DNA of 36,437 nt from Clostridia bacterium (GTDB lineage: Bacteria; Bacillota; Clostridia; Oscillospirales; CAG-272): contig JAFTZI010000026.1 in NCBI GenBank assembly GCA_017461055.1, positions 1 through 36,437 on the forward strand. Direction: 5' to 3'. Under the pieces are notes generated by a model. That model had not been told where the DNA came from. It saw nothing but the letters and a program-made list of their open reading frames with translations, and searched no databases. A program made the translations under genes and the position numbers. Below, one piece after another: positions 23,432 through 31,465 of this stretch (positions are counted from its first letter, which is position 1; each line of letters starts with the position of its first letter).

Positions 23432-26242
23432 ATGAAGCAAGTAGAAAAGCAATATAGATGCGTACCATTTTGGTCTTGGAATGATAAATTAAACAAGGAC
23501 GAGCTAGTAAAGCAGGTTGAATGGATGAACGAAAATGGCGTGGGCGGCTTTTTTATGCACGCGCGCGGCGGACTTAAAACCGAATACCTTGGAAAGGAAT
23601 GGTTTGAGTGCATTGATGCTTGCTCAAAGAGAGCCCAAGAGCTTGGTATGGAGGCGTATGCCTACGATGAAAACGGTTGGCCAAGCGGATTTGTAGGCGG
23701 AAAGCTGCTCGAAGACCTTGAAAATCACGACAGATATATAACCCACTCCTTTGGCGAGTATGATAAAAACGCACTTGTTTCCTACGATATAACAACAAGC
23801 GCCTTGAAAAGAGCTAAGGTCGGGGATGAAAATTGCCTTAACCTATATGAGCATTACTCAACCTCAACAGCCGATATATTAAACCCGGAGGTAGTGGACA
23901 AATTTATTGAAATGACCCACGAGAAATATAAGAAAAGGGACAAATATGACTTAAAGGGCTTTTTTACCGATGAGCCACAGTATTTCCGTTGGGGCACACC
24001 TTATACAAAAATGCTACCCATATACTTTAAGGAAAATTATAATGAGGACATCCTTGACGGCTTAGGTCTTTTGTTTGTAGAAAAGCGCGGCTACCGTGAT
24101 TTCAGATACAAATACTGGCGCGCATTACAGGAATTGATGCTTGAAAATTTTGCAAAAAAGATTTACGATTGGTGCGATAAATACGGATACAAGCTGACAG
24201 GACACTATATTGAGGAAAACTGCTTGGCAGGGCAAATGCTTTGCTGCGGCGGAATTATGCCATTTTATGAATATGAGCATATTCCGGGCATTGACTATCT
24301 TGGCAGAGGAATTGATAATGAGCTATCACCAAAGCAGGTGTCAAGCGTTAGCGCACAGCTTGGCAAAAAGCAGATTTTAACCGAAACCTTTGCCGCTTGC
24401 GGCTGGAATATATCTCCTATGGACTTGAAAAAGATAGGAGAAATGCAGTATGTGGCAGGAGTTAACCTTATGTGTCAGCATCTTTTGCCATATAAGGAGT
24501 CAGGACAGAGAAAGAGAGATTATCCTGCCCATTTTTCAAGCATTAACCCTTGGGTAAAAGAGGGCTTTTCCATATTTAACGACTATTTTTCATATCTTGG
24601 CAAGCTGATTGCCAACAGCGACGAGGTTGTTAATGTGGGAGTTTTACACCCTATAAGAAGCGCTTATTTTGATTATAAGCGCACATCAAATGCGCCTTAC
24701 AACGGATTGGAGAAGCTTGAAAAATCAATGTTTGGCCTTATAGAAAAGCTATGTAGGCTTGGCATAGGACATCACTATATTGATGAAACAATTCTTGCAA
24801 AGCACGGAAGGGTAGAAAACGATAGTTTAATTGTGGGCAAGTGCAAATATGACTATATCATTTTGCCGGATATGTACACAATGGATAAAACAACCGAGGC
24901 GTTTTTAAAGGATTATGCTTCAAACGGTGGTAAAATACTGCTGGACGGTAAAAAGCCACAGTACTTAGAGGGCAATAGATATACCTACAATTACTTAAAA
25001 ACAAACACAGGGTGGGACGAAATTGTAAAATCACAGCCGTATTCCATAAAAAACAACAAGGACGTGCGTATAGCATACAGACGTGACGAAAACGGAAATG
25101 AATTTATATACGCTGTAAATTTAGGTGATGAAATCACCCTCGATTTTGATTTGAAAAACGGCTCGTCCTTTAATGATTACGGTATTTTAAACGATAAAAA
25201 TCAAGTTATATCAACCTCTGTTTACTTTGATGCGGGTCAATCACGCCTTTTGTACGTATCAAATGAAGAGCCCAAAGAACTACAAGAGAAGAAAAGGCTG
25301 ACCTTAAACGGTAGCTTTACTGTTGAAGGTAAGCTTGATAACTATATAACCTTAGATACCCTTAGCTATTCATTAAACGGTGTTGATTACACAGAGCCGC
25401 GTTACCATATGTGCGCCCTTGATGAGCTTTTAAAAATGAAATATAAGGGCAGAGTTTATTTAAAATATAGTGTAAAAATAAACACTCCCCCCGAAAAATG
25501 CTTGCTTTTAGCCGAGGAAATGGGTATAATTAGCATAAGCGTAAACGGTAAGAGTGTTAATAAAGAGGGAAAATCCCCATTAGAGCTTGCAAAGGAATGC
25601 TACAATATAGCAAAGGCTCTCAAAAAGGGTGAAAACGAAATAATTATAGAAATAGATTATTACCAAGGCGAAAACGTATATTACGCATTGTTTGGAGAAA
25701 ACGTAACGGAAAGCCTTAAAAACTGCTTAGCCTACGACACAGACATTGAGCCAATATATTTGTACGGTGATTTCGGCGTTTACGGTGACTTTGAGCAAGG
25801 AAAAAATGAAGCAATAATTTTGGGCAATAATTTCTATATCGACAAGCAAAAAGGTGAAATAACATCTCTTGAGTGTGACGGTTACCCGTTCATTTCAGGA
25901 CAGGCTCGCTTGAAGAAAAAAATCAATTTAAGCGACACGGGGTACGTTCTTTATATTGAAAAGAGCTTCCATTTAGCTGAAATTTATGTAAACGGAACAA
26001 AGGTAGGAGAAATGATGCTTGAAAGAAGCCTTGATATTTCCCATTTGCTAAAGGTAGGCGAAAACGAAATTGAAGTTGTATTAACTCTTGGCAACAGAAA
26101 CCTGTTAGGCCCGTTCCACACAAACGAGGAGGAGCCTTACTTTGTAGGTCCTGAAACCTTTGAGCGCTTTGGTAGCTGGGAAAACGGTAAGAGCAGATAT
26201 TATAATCCCAAATATGCCTTTGTTAAGGCATTACCCTTTTAA
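23432..26242 (+). CDS. Large intracellular glycoside hydrolase, GH106-like (alpha-L-rhamnosidase-related)
   Basis: A protein of 936 aa with no signal peptide. The N-terminus (about 10-95) reads VPFWSWNDKLNKDEL then VGGFFMHARGGL and AYDENGWPSGFVGG, the start of a TIM barrel seen in a family related to GH106 rhamnosidases. GFFTDEPQYF (176-185) carries Asp180 and Glu181, good candidates for active-site acids, and GYKLTGHYIEEN follows. The C-terminal third (about 640-936) has beta-sandwich segments such as IYVNGTKVGEM and HLLKVGENEIEVV, resembling GH2-type sugar-binding domains. A cytoplasmic location suggests it acts on imported oligosaccharides. It is first in an operon with a GT2 and UDP-galactopyranose mutase, 21 nt before the GT2. 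The exact linkage cleaved is unknown. Confidence 0.72.
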   Translation: MKQVEKQYRCVPFWSWNDKLNKDELVKQVEWMNENGVGGFFMHARGGLKTEYLGKEWFECIDACSKRAQELGMEAYAYDENGWPSGFVGGKLLEDLENHDRYITHSFGEYDKNALVSYDITTSALKRAKVGDENCLNLYEHYSTSTADILNPEVVDKFIEMTHEKYKKRDKYDLKGFFTDEPQYFRWGTPYTKMLPIYFKENYNEDILDGLGLLFVEKRGYRDFRYKYWRALQELMLENFAKKIYDWCDKYGYKLTGHYIEENCLAGQMLCCGGIMPFYEYEHIPGIDYLGRGIDNELSPKQVSSVSAQLGKKQILTETFAACGWNISPMDLKKIGEMQYVAGVNLMCQHLLPYKESGQRKRDYPAHFSSINPWVKEGFSIFNDYFSYLGKLIANSDEVVNVGVLHPIRSAYFDYKRTSNAPYNGLEKLEKSMFGLIEKLCRLGIGHHYIDETILAKHGRVENDSLIVGKCKYDYIILPDMYTMDKTTEAFLKDYASNGGKILLDGKKPQYLEGNRYTYNYLKTNTGWDEIVKSQPYSIKNNKDVRIAYRRDENGNEFIYAVNLGDEITLDFDLKNGSSFNDYGILNDKNQVISTSVYFDAGQSRLLYVSNEEPKELQEKKRLTLNGSFTVEGKLDNYITLDTLSYSLNGVDYTEPRYHMCALDELLKMKYKGRVYLKYSVKINTPPEKCLLLAEEMGIISISVNGKSVNKEGKSPLELAKECYNIAKALKKGENEIIIEIDYYQGENVYYALFGENVTESLKNCLAYDTDIEPIYLYGDFGVYGDFEQGKNEAIILGNNFYIDKQKGEITSLECDGYPFISGQARLKKKINLSDTGYVLYIEKSFHLAEIYVNGTKVGEMMLERSLDISHLLKVGENEIEVVLTLGNRNLLGPFHTNEEEPYFVGPETFERFGSWENGKSRYYNPKYAFVKALPF

Positions 26243-26263
26243 TTATCTGAAAAGGAGATAAAA

Positions 26264-27397
26264 ATGGTAAAGGTAAGTGTTGTTGTTCCTGTATATAACA
26301 CGGAAAAATACCTGAGGCAATGCCTTGACAGTCTTATGGCGCAAACCCTAAAGGAAATAGAGGTTATTTGCGTAAATGACGGCTCTTATGATTCCTCGCT
26401 CAGTATCATTACTGAGTATGTGGAGCGCGACAGGCGGTTTAAGGCTATAAACAAGGAAAACAGTGGCTACGGAGCATCAATGAATATGGGCTTTCAAATG
26501 GCAAGTGGAGAATATATAGGAATTTTAGAAAGCGATGACTATATTGAGCCCCATATGCTTGAAACGCTGTACTCGAAAGCTAAGGCAGACAGCCTTGATG
26601 TGTGCAAGTGTGGCTTTTTCTACTATCATTCCTTGCCACAGGCAAGAAATATTGAGGCACGCATGACACAAAGCCTTATAAACAAGGGTGTATTTTGCCC
26701 CTTAACCGATTTGAAATCTCCAAAAGCACTGCTTAGTCTTTTCGGCATTAAGCCGACAATTTGGTCAGCAATATACAAAAGAGAATTTATAAGAGGTAAC
26801 GAAATACGCTTTACGGAAACACCGGGCGCTTCCTTTCAGGACACCGCCTTTAATTTTAAGGTGTGGGCGCTTGCAAAAAAAGTAAGGCTTATAAAGCCCT
26901 GTCTTATTCATTACAGGCAGGATAACGAGCTTTCCTCTGTAAATTCACGCAGTAAAGCATTCTTTATTTGTACGGAATACAGTGAAATTGAGAGCTTTTT
27001 AGATAAGCACCCTCAAATCAAAAATAAGCTTGAGCCTATAAAAAATGCGCTAAAGTACGATGCTTATATGTGGAATTACGAAAGATTAGATTGTGAAATC
27101 GCGGGGGAATTTATTTTGTCAGCCTCGCGCCATCTTTCCATAGATATGGAAAAGGGCTCTTGCCTTAAAAAACTGTACCCTTGGCACAAGTGGAATCAGC
27201 TAAGATTTATTATCTCTGACCCGCTTGAGTTTCATCGCCTGCGTCAAAGCGAAAAAAGCCTTGAAGCAAGCATAGACGAAAGCGAAAGACAGGGCGGAAG
27301 ATTAAAGACAATAGGAGCTTCCGTTAAGAAAAACGGACTTGGTCCCACATTAAAAGCGCTTACTATGAAGATAAAGCGCAGGCTAATGGGGAAATAA
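26264..27397 (+). CDS. Family 2 glycosyltransferase (soluble type)
   Basis: A protein of 377 aa. The N-terminal GT-A domain has VSVVVPVYNTEKYL (4-17), VICVNDGSYD (34-43) and ILESDDY (87-93) as the DxD equivalent, and the middle has FQDTAFNFKVWA. There are no membrane helices, unlike the GT2 at 10703. The basic C-terminus suggests peripheral membrane binding. It likely transfers a sugar to a surface glycan. It precedes UDP-galactopyranose mutase by 16 nt, so UDP-galactofuranose is a reasonable but unproven donor. The ribosome binding site AAGGAGA precedes the ATG. Confidence 0.86.
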   Translation: MVKVSVVVPVYNTEKYLRQCLDSLMAQTLKEIEVICVNDGSYDSSLSIITEYVERDRRFKAINKENSGYGASMNMGFQMASGEYIGILESDDYIEPHMLETLYSKAKADSLDVCKCGFFYYHSLPQARNIEARMTQSLINKGVFCPLTDLKSPKALLSLFGIKPTIWSAIYKREFIRGNEIRFTETPGASFQDTAFNFKVWALAKKVRLIKPCLIHYRQDNELSSVNSRSKAFFICTEYSEIESFLDKHPQIKNKLEPIKNALKYDAYMWNYERLDCEIAGEFILSASRHLSIDMEKGSCLKKLYPWHKWNQLRFIISDPLEFHRLRQSEKSLEASIDESERQGGRLKTIGASVKKNGLGPTLKALTMKIKRRLMGK

Positions 27398-27413
27398 AAG
27401 TAGGAGCATTGGA

Positions 27414-28514
27414 ATGAAAAAATACGATTATTTAATCGTTGGCGCAGGGCTTTTTGGCTCTACCTTTGCCTACGAGGCAAAAAAGAAGGGCAAGCGCTGT
27501 CTTGTTATTGATAAAAGGGAGCATATAGGCGGAAACGTCTATTGCCAACAGATAGAGGGAATAAATGTTCATAAATACGGTGCGCACATCTTCCACACCT
27601 CAAACAAGGAGATTTGGGACTATGTAAACAGCTTTGCCACATTTAATGACTTTATTAACTCTCCCTTGGCGGTTTATAAATCCAAGGCTTATAATCTTCC
27701 CTTTAATATGAATACCTTTAAGCAAATGTGGGGTGTTGAAGAACCCGAGCAGGCTAAGGCAATAATTGACAGTCAAGTAAGGGAATTGGGAATTAAAAAT
27801 CCTAAAAACCTTGAGGAAAAGGCACTTTCCTTAGTTGGCACAGACATTTACGAAAGGCTGATTAAGGGCTACACACAAAAGCAATGGCAAAGAAGCTGTG
27901 ACAGCCTGCCGCCCTCTATTATTGAACGAATCCCTATTCGCTTTACCTATGATAACAACTATTTTAACGACACGTATCAAGGCATACCCATAGGTGGCTA
28001 CAATGTAATAATTGAAAAAATGCTCCATGGCACAGAGGTTAAATTGGGCACAGATTATTTCGAGCTTGAAAACAGAGAGGAAATAGCCGAAAAAACAATA
28101 TTCACAGGACCGATTGACCGCTTTTTTAATTATCAGCTGGGAGAATTGGAATACCGTAGCATAAGGCTTGACACAAGAGTGCTTGATTGCCCAAGCTATC
28201 AAGGCAACGCAGTTATAAATTATTGCGATATAGAAATTCCGTACACAAGAGTAATAGAGCATAAGTATTTCGAGTATGGAGCTCAGCCGAAAACCGTTGT
28301 TTCTTGGGAGTATTCAACGGAATGGACTAAAAACGACGAGCCATTTTATCCAATAAACGACGCAAAAAACAATGAGCTGTACCAAAAATATGTGAGCCTT
28401 GCAGAAAAACGCCCCGATGTAATTTTCGGCGGCAGACTCGGTCAGTACAAATACTACGATATGGACAGAATAATAGAAAGCGCACTTGATTTGGCAAAAA
28501 GAGCTTTAACTTGA
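27414..28514 (+). CDS. glf: UDP-galactopyranose mutase
   Basis: A flavoprotein of 366 aa, the usual length. It interconverts UDP-galactopyranose and UDP-galactofuranose using reduced FAD. The N-terminal Rossmann motif LIVGAGLFGS (5-14) is followed by VIDKREHIGGNVY and the conserved YGAHIFHTSNKEIWDYV. The C-terminal half has IGGYN and RLGQYKYYDMD, typical of Glf. The ribosome binding site TAGGAG lies upstream. It ends the GH/GT2/glf operon, and the next promoter overlaps its stop codon. Confidence 0.96.
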   Translation: MKKYDYLIVGAGLFGSTFAYEAKKKGKRCLVIDKREHIGGNVYCQQIEGINVHKYGAHIFHTSNKEIWDYVNSFATFNDFINSPLAVYKSKAYNLPFNMNTFKQMWGVEEPEQAKAIIDSQVRELGIKNPKNLEEKALSLVGTDIYERLIKGYTQKQWQRSCDSLPPSIIERIPIRFTYDNNYFNDTYQGIPIGGYNVIIEKMLHGTEVKLGTDYFELENREEIAEKTIFTGPIDRFFNYQLGELEYRSIRLDTRVLDCPSYQGNAVINYCDIEIPYTRVIEHKYFEYGAQPKTVVSWEYSTEWTKNDEPFYPINDAKNNELYQKYVSLAEKRPDVIFGGRLGQYKYYDMDRIIESALDLAKRALT

Positions 28515-28539
28515 TTTTTGCTCATAGGTGTGATAAATT
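28511..28539 (+). promoter_or_regulatory. Promoter of the first secreted-protein gene
   Basis: TTGATT (28511-28516) and TAAATT (28534-28539) are separated by 17 nt, with TGTG one base before the -10. The -35 overlaps the glf stop. No terminator lies between, so read-through from glf is also possible. Confidence 0.55.
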
Positions 28540-28572
28540 TGCTTTGAAATATAACTTATAAAGGAGAAAATT

Positions 28573-30489
28573 ATGAAAAAGAAAATACTTTTCGGCATTG
28601 TGTCACTTGTCCTGTGCCTGCTTGCTTTTACCACAGTAGCCCTTGCTGCTGAGTATACTGCATCTACAGCGGATGAGTTTAAGGATAATTTTGCCAGTGC
28701 CGCAGACGGTGATACCATTGTTATCAAAGGCAGTATTTCTGCCACTCTTGATTTTGGAAAATCAATTACCTACGTTTTAGACGGTGATGGAATTGTATGG
28801 ACTGCCGGCGCGCAAAATACTGCGACAGGAAAGAATGTTACAATAATATCAAAGGGTAAGGGTAACTCGTTTAAGCCAAATGCTTCAATGTGGTCTAACT
28901 CCTATTCGCTTACAGTTAAGGATTTGTCAAGCACAAGCTGGACAATATCGGCAAACGACGGCTGTGATTTGCTATTTGATATGGACGTTGTTGACGGACG
29001 ACTTTTCTACGGTACATTTTTAAAGGAAATTACCTTGAAGGGTGATGTAAATATCACAAATCTTTATTCCGCAAATTCAAGCGGAGATACGAACTACTTT
29101 AGATGTACAACTCTTAATATGTACGACGGAGTAAGCTTTTACGGAAATAATACCTATAAGCCGCTTATTGAAGTAACCACACTTAATATGTTCGGTGGAG
29201 AAATTGTCGGTAATGTGTGTACAGGTATGTGGGCGCACATATGCGCGGCTAACCTTAATATGTACGGTGGCTCTATTAACGGTAACTATCAGATAAAGCC
29301 ACACGGTTCATATACAAACGCAAATGACCCGCAAAGCGTTGCCTGTGTTACATCCAATAATGCGAAGCTTTATGACGGAAGCATAACAGGCAACTTTGTA
29401 GGTATGGGACATGATAATGAAACAATAGGAACTGTTGCGGGCGTTGCTACACGTAATACCTTACAGTTGTATATTAAAAACGGTATGATTGATAAAAACA
29501 TACTTGTAACCGTTGGAACCTTCGGTGAATTTACACTGGACGAAAACGGACACTACACCTGCGAAATTGACCCATCAAATTTCCTTAATATAACAGATAA
29601 CGGTGACGGAACCTACACCTATACAAGGCAGTACAATAAATATACCTTGCACGAATATAATAATTCAGTATTGTTTAAAAATCACGACGGAAGCATAATA
29701 GACGCTTATATGATTGATAAAGACGGAAATGTTGTAGCATCATATTCGGCAAATACATCTGTAATTATTCCGCAGGGCAAGTGGTCAAATGTAAAGGGAC
29801 AGTGCGTTGAGGCTTTGGTTGATACGTCAAAGCAGGGCACATATTACCCGTTGCATATAGCAGACGCAGATGACGGAAGCTGTATAACAGCCATTCCTTG
29901 CAAGCTTTGTGGCAATGCGGTTGTAGAGGGGAACGAAGCGCATAATCTTATAGAAAGCCTTACATATGCAAGCTACACCTCATACGGAACATACAGCTGC
30001 GAATGCACAAATGACGGCTGTACAGTAAGTGACTTTACTAACGAGCAATATTTACCTATGTTTACAATGCTCGGCTTTTCCGTTTCACAGTTTAGCAATG
30101 TAGACGGAACAGTTTCTATGATGCAGGGCTTCTTGATGAATAAGGAAGTAATTTCCTTGTATGAAAGCTTAAACGGTATTAAGCTTGCAATCGGTCTTGT
30201 GGCGACAATAGAGGGCAATTATGAAAACAGCCCCTTGAAGCTTGAGGGCGAGGACGTTGTTGCTACCTCAGATAAGGTACAGATGTACAATGCAACCTCA
30301 GGACCAAACGATGCTATCGAAATTAAAATCTGCGGCTTAGACCCGAATAACCAAAACCATATGTCAGCAAAAATCATATACTGCGGTTATATAAGCGACG
30401 GTCAAAGTATAAAATACATTGACAACGGAAGCACCTATGAGACGGCAGCATCAAGAACCTATAACGAGGCGCTTGAGCTTTGCAAATAA
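28573..30489 (+). CDS. Secreted beta-solenoid-like protein, unknown function (paralogue of 34500-36176)
   Basis: A protein of 638 aa. A signal peptide (1-25) has lysines, a long hydrophobic core and ALA before cleavage. The next part is beta-rich with a repeated motif LNMYGGSINGN (also LNMYDG, LNMFGGEIVGN, LYDGSITGN) at about 181, 204, 228 and 266, suggesting a right-handed beta-helix as in pectate-lyase-like folds. A linker carries GSCITAIPCKLCG, a possible metal-binding cysteine cluster. The last about 150 residues (MLGFSVSQFS onward) match the corresponding end of the second secreted protein. No LPXTG or SLH anchor is seen, and no catalytic motif is recognised. A strong terminator follows. 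Confidence 0.8.
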   Translation: MKKKILFGIVSLVLCLLAFTTVALAAEYTASTADEFKDNFASAADGDTIVIKGSISATLDFGKSITYVLDGDGIVWTAGAQNTATGKNVTIISKGKGNSFKPNASMWSNSYSLTVKDLSSTSWTISANDGCDLLFDMDVVDGRLFYGTFLKEITLKGDVNITNLYSANSSGDTNYFRCTTLNMYDGVSFYGNNTYKPLIEVTTLNMFGGEIVGNVCTGMWAHICAANLNMYGGSINGNYQIKPHGSYTNANDPQSVACVTSNNAKLYDGSITGNFVGMGHDNETIGTVAGVATRNTLQLYIKNGMIDKNILVTVGTFGEFTLDENGHYTCEIDPSNFLNITDNGDGTYTYTRQYNKYTLHEYNNSVLFKNHDGSIIDAYMIDKDGNVVASYSANTSVIIPQGKWSNVKGQCVEALVDTSKQGTYYPLHIADADDGSCITAIPCKLCGNAVVEGNEAHNLIESLTYASYTSYGTYSCECTNDGCTVSDFTNEQYLPMFTMLGFSVSQFSNVDGTVSMMQGFLMNKEVISLYESLNGIKLAIGLVATIEGNYENSPLKLEGEDVVATSDKVQMYNATSGPNDAIEIKICGLDPNNQNHMSAKIIYCGYISDGQSIKYIDNGSTYETAASRTYNEALELCK

Positions 30490-30499
30490 TTAAATAAGG

Positions 30500-30537
30500 A
30501 TCCTGACAGCTTGAAGTAAAGCTGTCAGGATTTTTTT
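30500..30537 (+). terminator. Intrinsic terminator of the first secreted-protein gene
   Basis: A perfect 13-bp stem (30500-30512 with 30519-30531), a 6-nt loop and T7 at 30531-30537. Confidence 0.93.
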
Positions 30538-30554
30538 ATTTTTGATAATAAATA

Positions 30555-30583
30555 TTGAACTTTTAATTTAACTGTGATATAAT
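30555..30583 (+). promoter_or_regulatory. Promoter of structured RNA R1
   Basis: TTGAAC (30555-30560) and TATAAT (30578-30583) are separated by 17 nt, with TGTG one base before the -10. The expected start is close to 30590, exactly at the first base of the long R1 stem. Confidence 0.8.
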
Positions 30584-30589
30584 GGTTTT

Positions 30590-30743
30590 ACCACACGAAT
30601 TAAATAAAACCACGTAAGAGTACGCATTTTATTTTTTGATAAAAATGCATACTCCATTTCTGCGTACTTGTATGTGGTTAATTCGTGTGGTAACGATTGG
30701 GGTTGTGCGTTTTTTGTGCACCCTTAATCGGGTGCACTTTTTT
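30590..30743 (+). ncRNA. Structured RNA R1: leader or independent small RNA
   Basis: The predicted transcript is about 154 nt. It opens with a 14-bp perfect stem, 30590-30603 with 30678-30691. After a 6-nt bulge (30604-30609) a second helix runs 30610-30626 with 30661-30677, with one A-G mismatch and a few G-U pairs. The apical region 30627-30660 can form a small A-T stem plus a single-stranded stretch. An intrinsic terminator ends it at 30743. The segment is followed after 112 nt by a gene without an obvious promoter of its own, so R1 may be a leader with attenuation, or a free RNA. A homologous element (R2) occurs at 32679-32789. It is not a T-box or other riboswitch that I recognise. Confidence 0.7.
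30716..30743 (+). terminator. Intrinsic terminator of R1
   Basis: GTGCACCC (30716-30723) pairs with GGGTGCAC (30730-30737) across a 6-nt loop, followed by T6 (30738-30743). Confidence 0.93.
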
Positions 30744-30753
30744 ATTATAAAAT

Positions 30754-30826
30754 CAGTATAGCATAGCTAATGTATCAAAAACCGAAGGGTATGGGAGCTT
30801 TTTGACACATCAAATATGCTATGCTG
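30754..30826. repeat. Imperfect 28-bp inverted repeat upstream of the 202-aa gene
   Basis: The left arm is 30754-30781 and the right arm 30799-30826, around a 17-nt loop. Both ends match best (CAGTATAGCATA against CAGCATAGCATA, and TCAAAAA on both). The left arm includes the segment also conserved after R2 (AATGTATCAAAAA), but R2 lacks the right arm. It could be an operator or an RNA hairpin in the leader of the downstream gene. Confidence 0.55.
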
Positions 30827-30855
30827 AAACAAATTAAAAAACAAAGGAGAAAGCA

Positions 30856-31464
30856 ATGAAATTTTTTTACTCACCTGTCAAGCTTTTATCACTAATCAAG
30901 AACAAGGAAAAATATGTGATAAAGGAAGAAATAAGAAATGCAGAGTGGTATCTTTCAGGTAACGGAGAAAATGCTTATGCGCACGCAGATACCATAGCTA
31001 AAAAAATCGCATTTTTTAATGGCTATTTAACGGAAAAGACAAACAAAAAGGAAACAAACGGTGGCTGCTTAGGAGCGATATTTTCTTCGGGTAAGGGGAA
31101 AAAGCCCGATAATGATATTATGAAAATGTCACTTTTCTTAGCCACAGGAGTGGCTGGTTCTACACTTAGCTATTCTGCCTACCCCGATATATTGGACGAA
31201 AGCAAAAACCCAATGCTACAGGCTTTTGTTAAAAACGGTGTATTTAATACCTGTAGCCTTCTTGCAGCCTTAAAGGGAGAAGGAGAGGAAGCCTTTTCCG
31301 ATGCAAGCAATGCTCCGTATAGAAGAATAACCTATTGTAATCGGGGCGACACAACTGAGCTATACAGACTTGAAAGATTGATAATAGCAATCGGAGAGTC
31401 GGATAACGACTGCAAGCTGGTTGCTCCGTATTTACACGATTTTAACAGTATGGAGGTAAAATAA
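30856..31464 (+). CDS. Hypothetical protein in the R1/WYL module
   Basis: A protein of 202 aa that I do not recognise. It has no signal peptide and no clear membrane helix; the segment MSLFLATGVAGSTLSYSAYP is only moderately hydrophobic. A glycine/lysine-rich linker (about 66-82, with CLGAIFSSGKGKK) separates a charged N-terminal half from the C-terminal half. The latter contains YRRITYCNRGDTTELYRLERLI. The ribosome binding site AAAGGAG is 6 nt before the ATG. One base separates its stop from the next gene, so the two are co-translated and probably work together. It lies downstream of structured RNA R1. Confidence 0.75.
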   Translation: MKFFYSPVKLLSLIKNKEKYVIKEEIRNAEWYLSGNGENAYAHADTIAKKIAFFNGYLTEKTNKKETNGGCLGAIFSSGKGKKPDNDIMKMSLFLATGVAGSTLSYSAYPDILDESKNPMLQAFVKNGVFNTCSLLAALKGEGEEAFSDASNAPYRRITYCNRGDTTELYRLERLIIAIGESDNDCKLVAPYLHDFNSMEVK

Positions 31465-31465
31465 A

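Noticed and set aside
30589..30692. R1 as a miniature transposable element with 15-bp terminal inverted repeats
   Set aside because: The second copy lacks one terminal repeat, no target-site duplication is visible, similarity extends beyond the repeats, and the internal arm shows compensatory changes expected of an RNA.
30590..30743. R1 as a T-box, 6S RNA or other known riboswitch
   Set aside because: The T-box sequence and specifier arrangement are absent, the single-stranded region does not form the symmetrical central bubble of 6S RNA, and no known aptamer core is recognisable.
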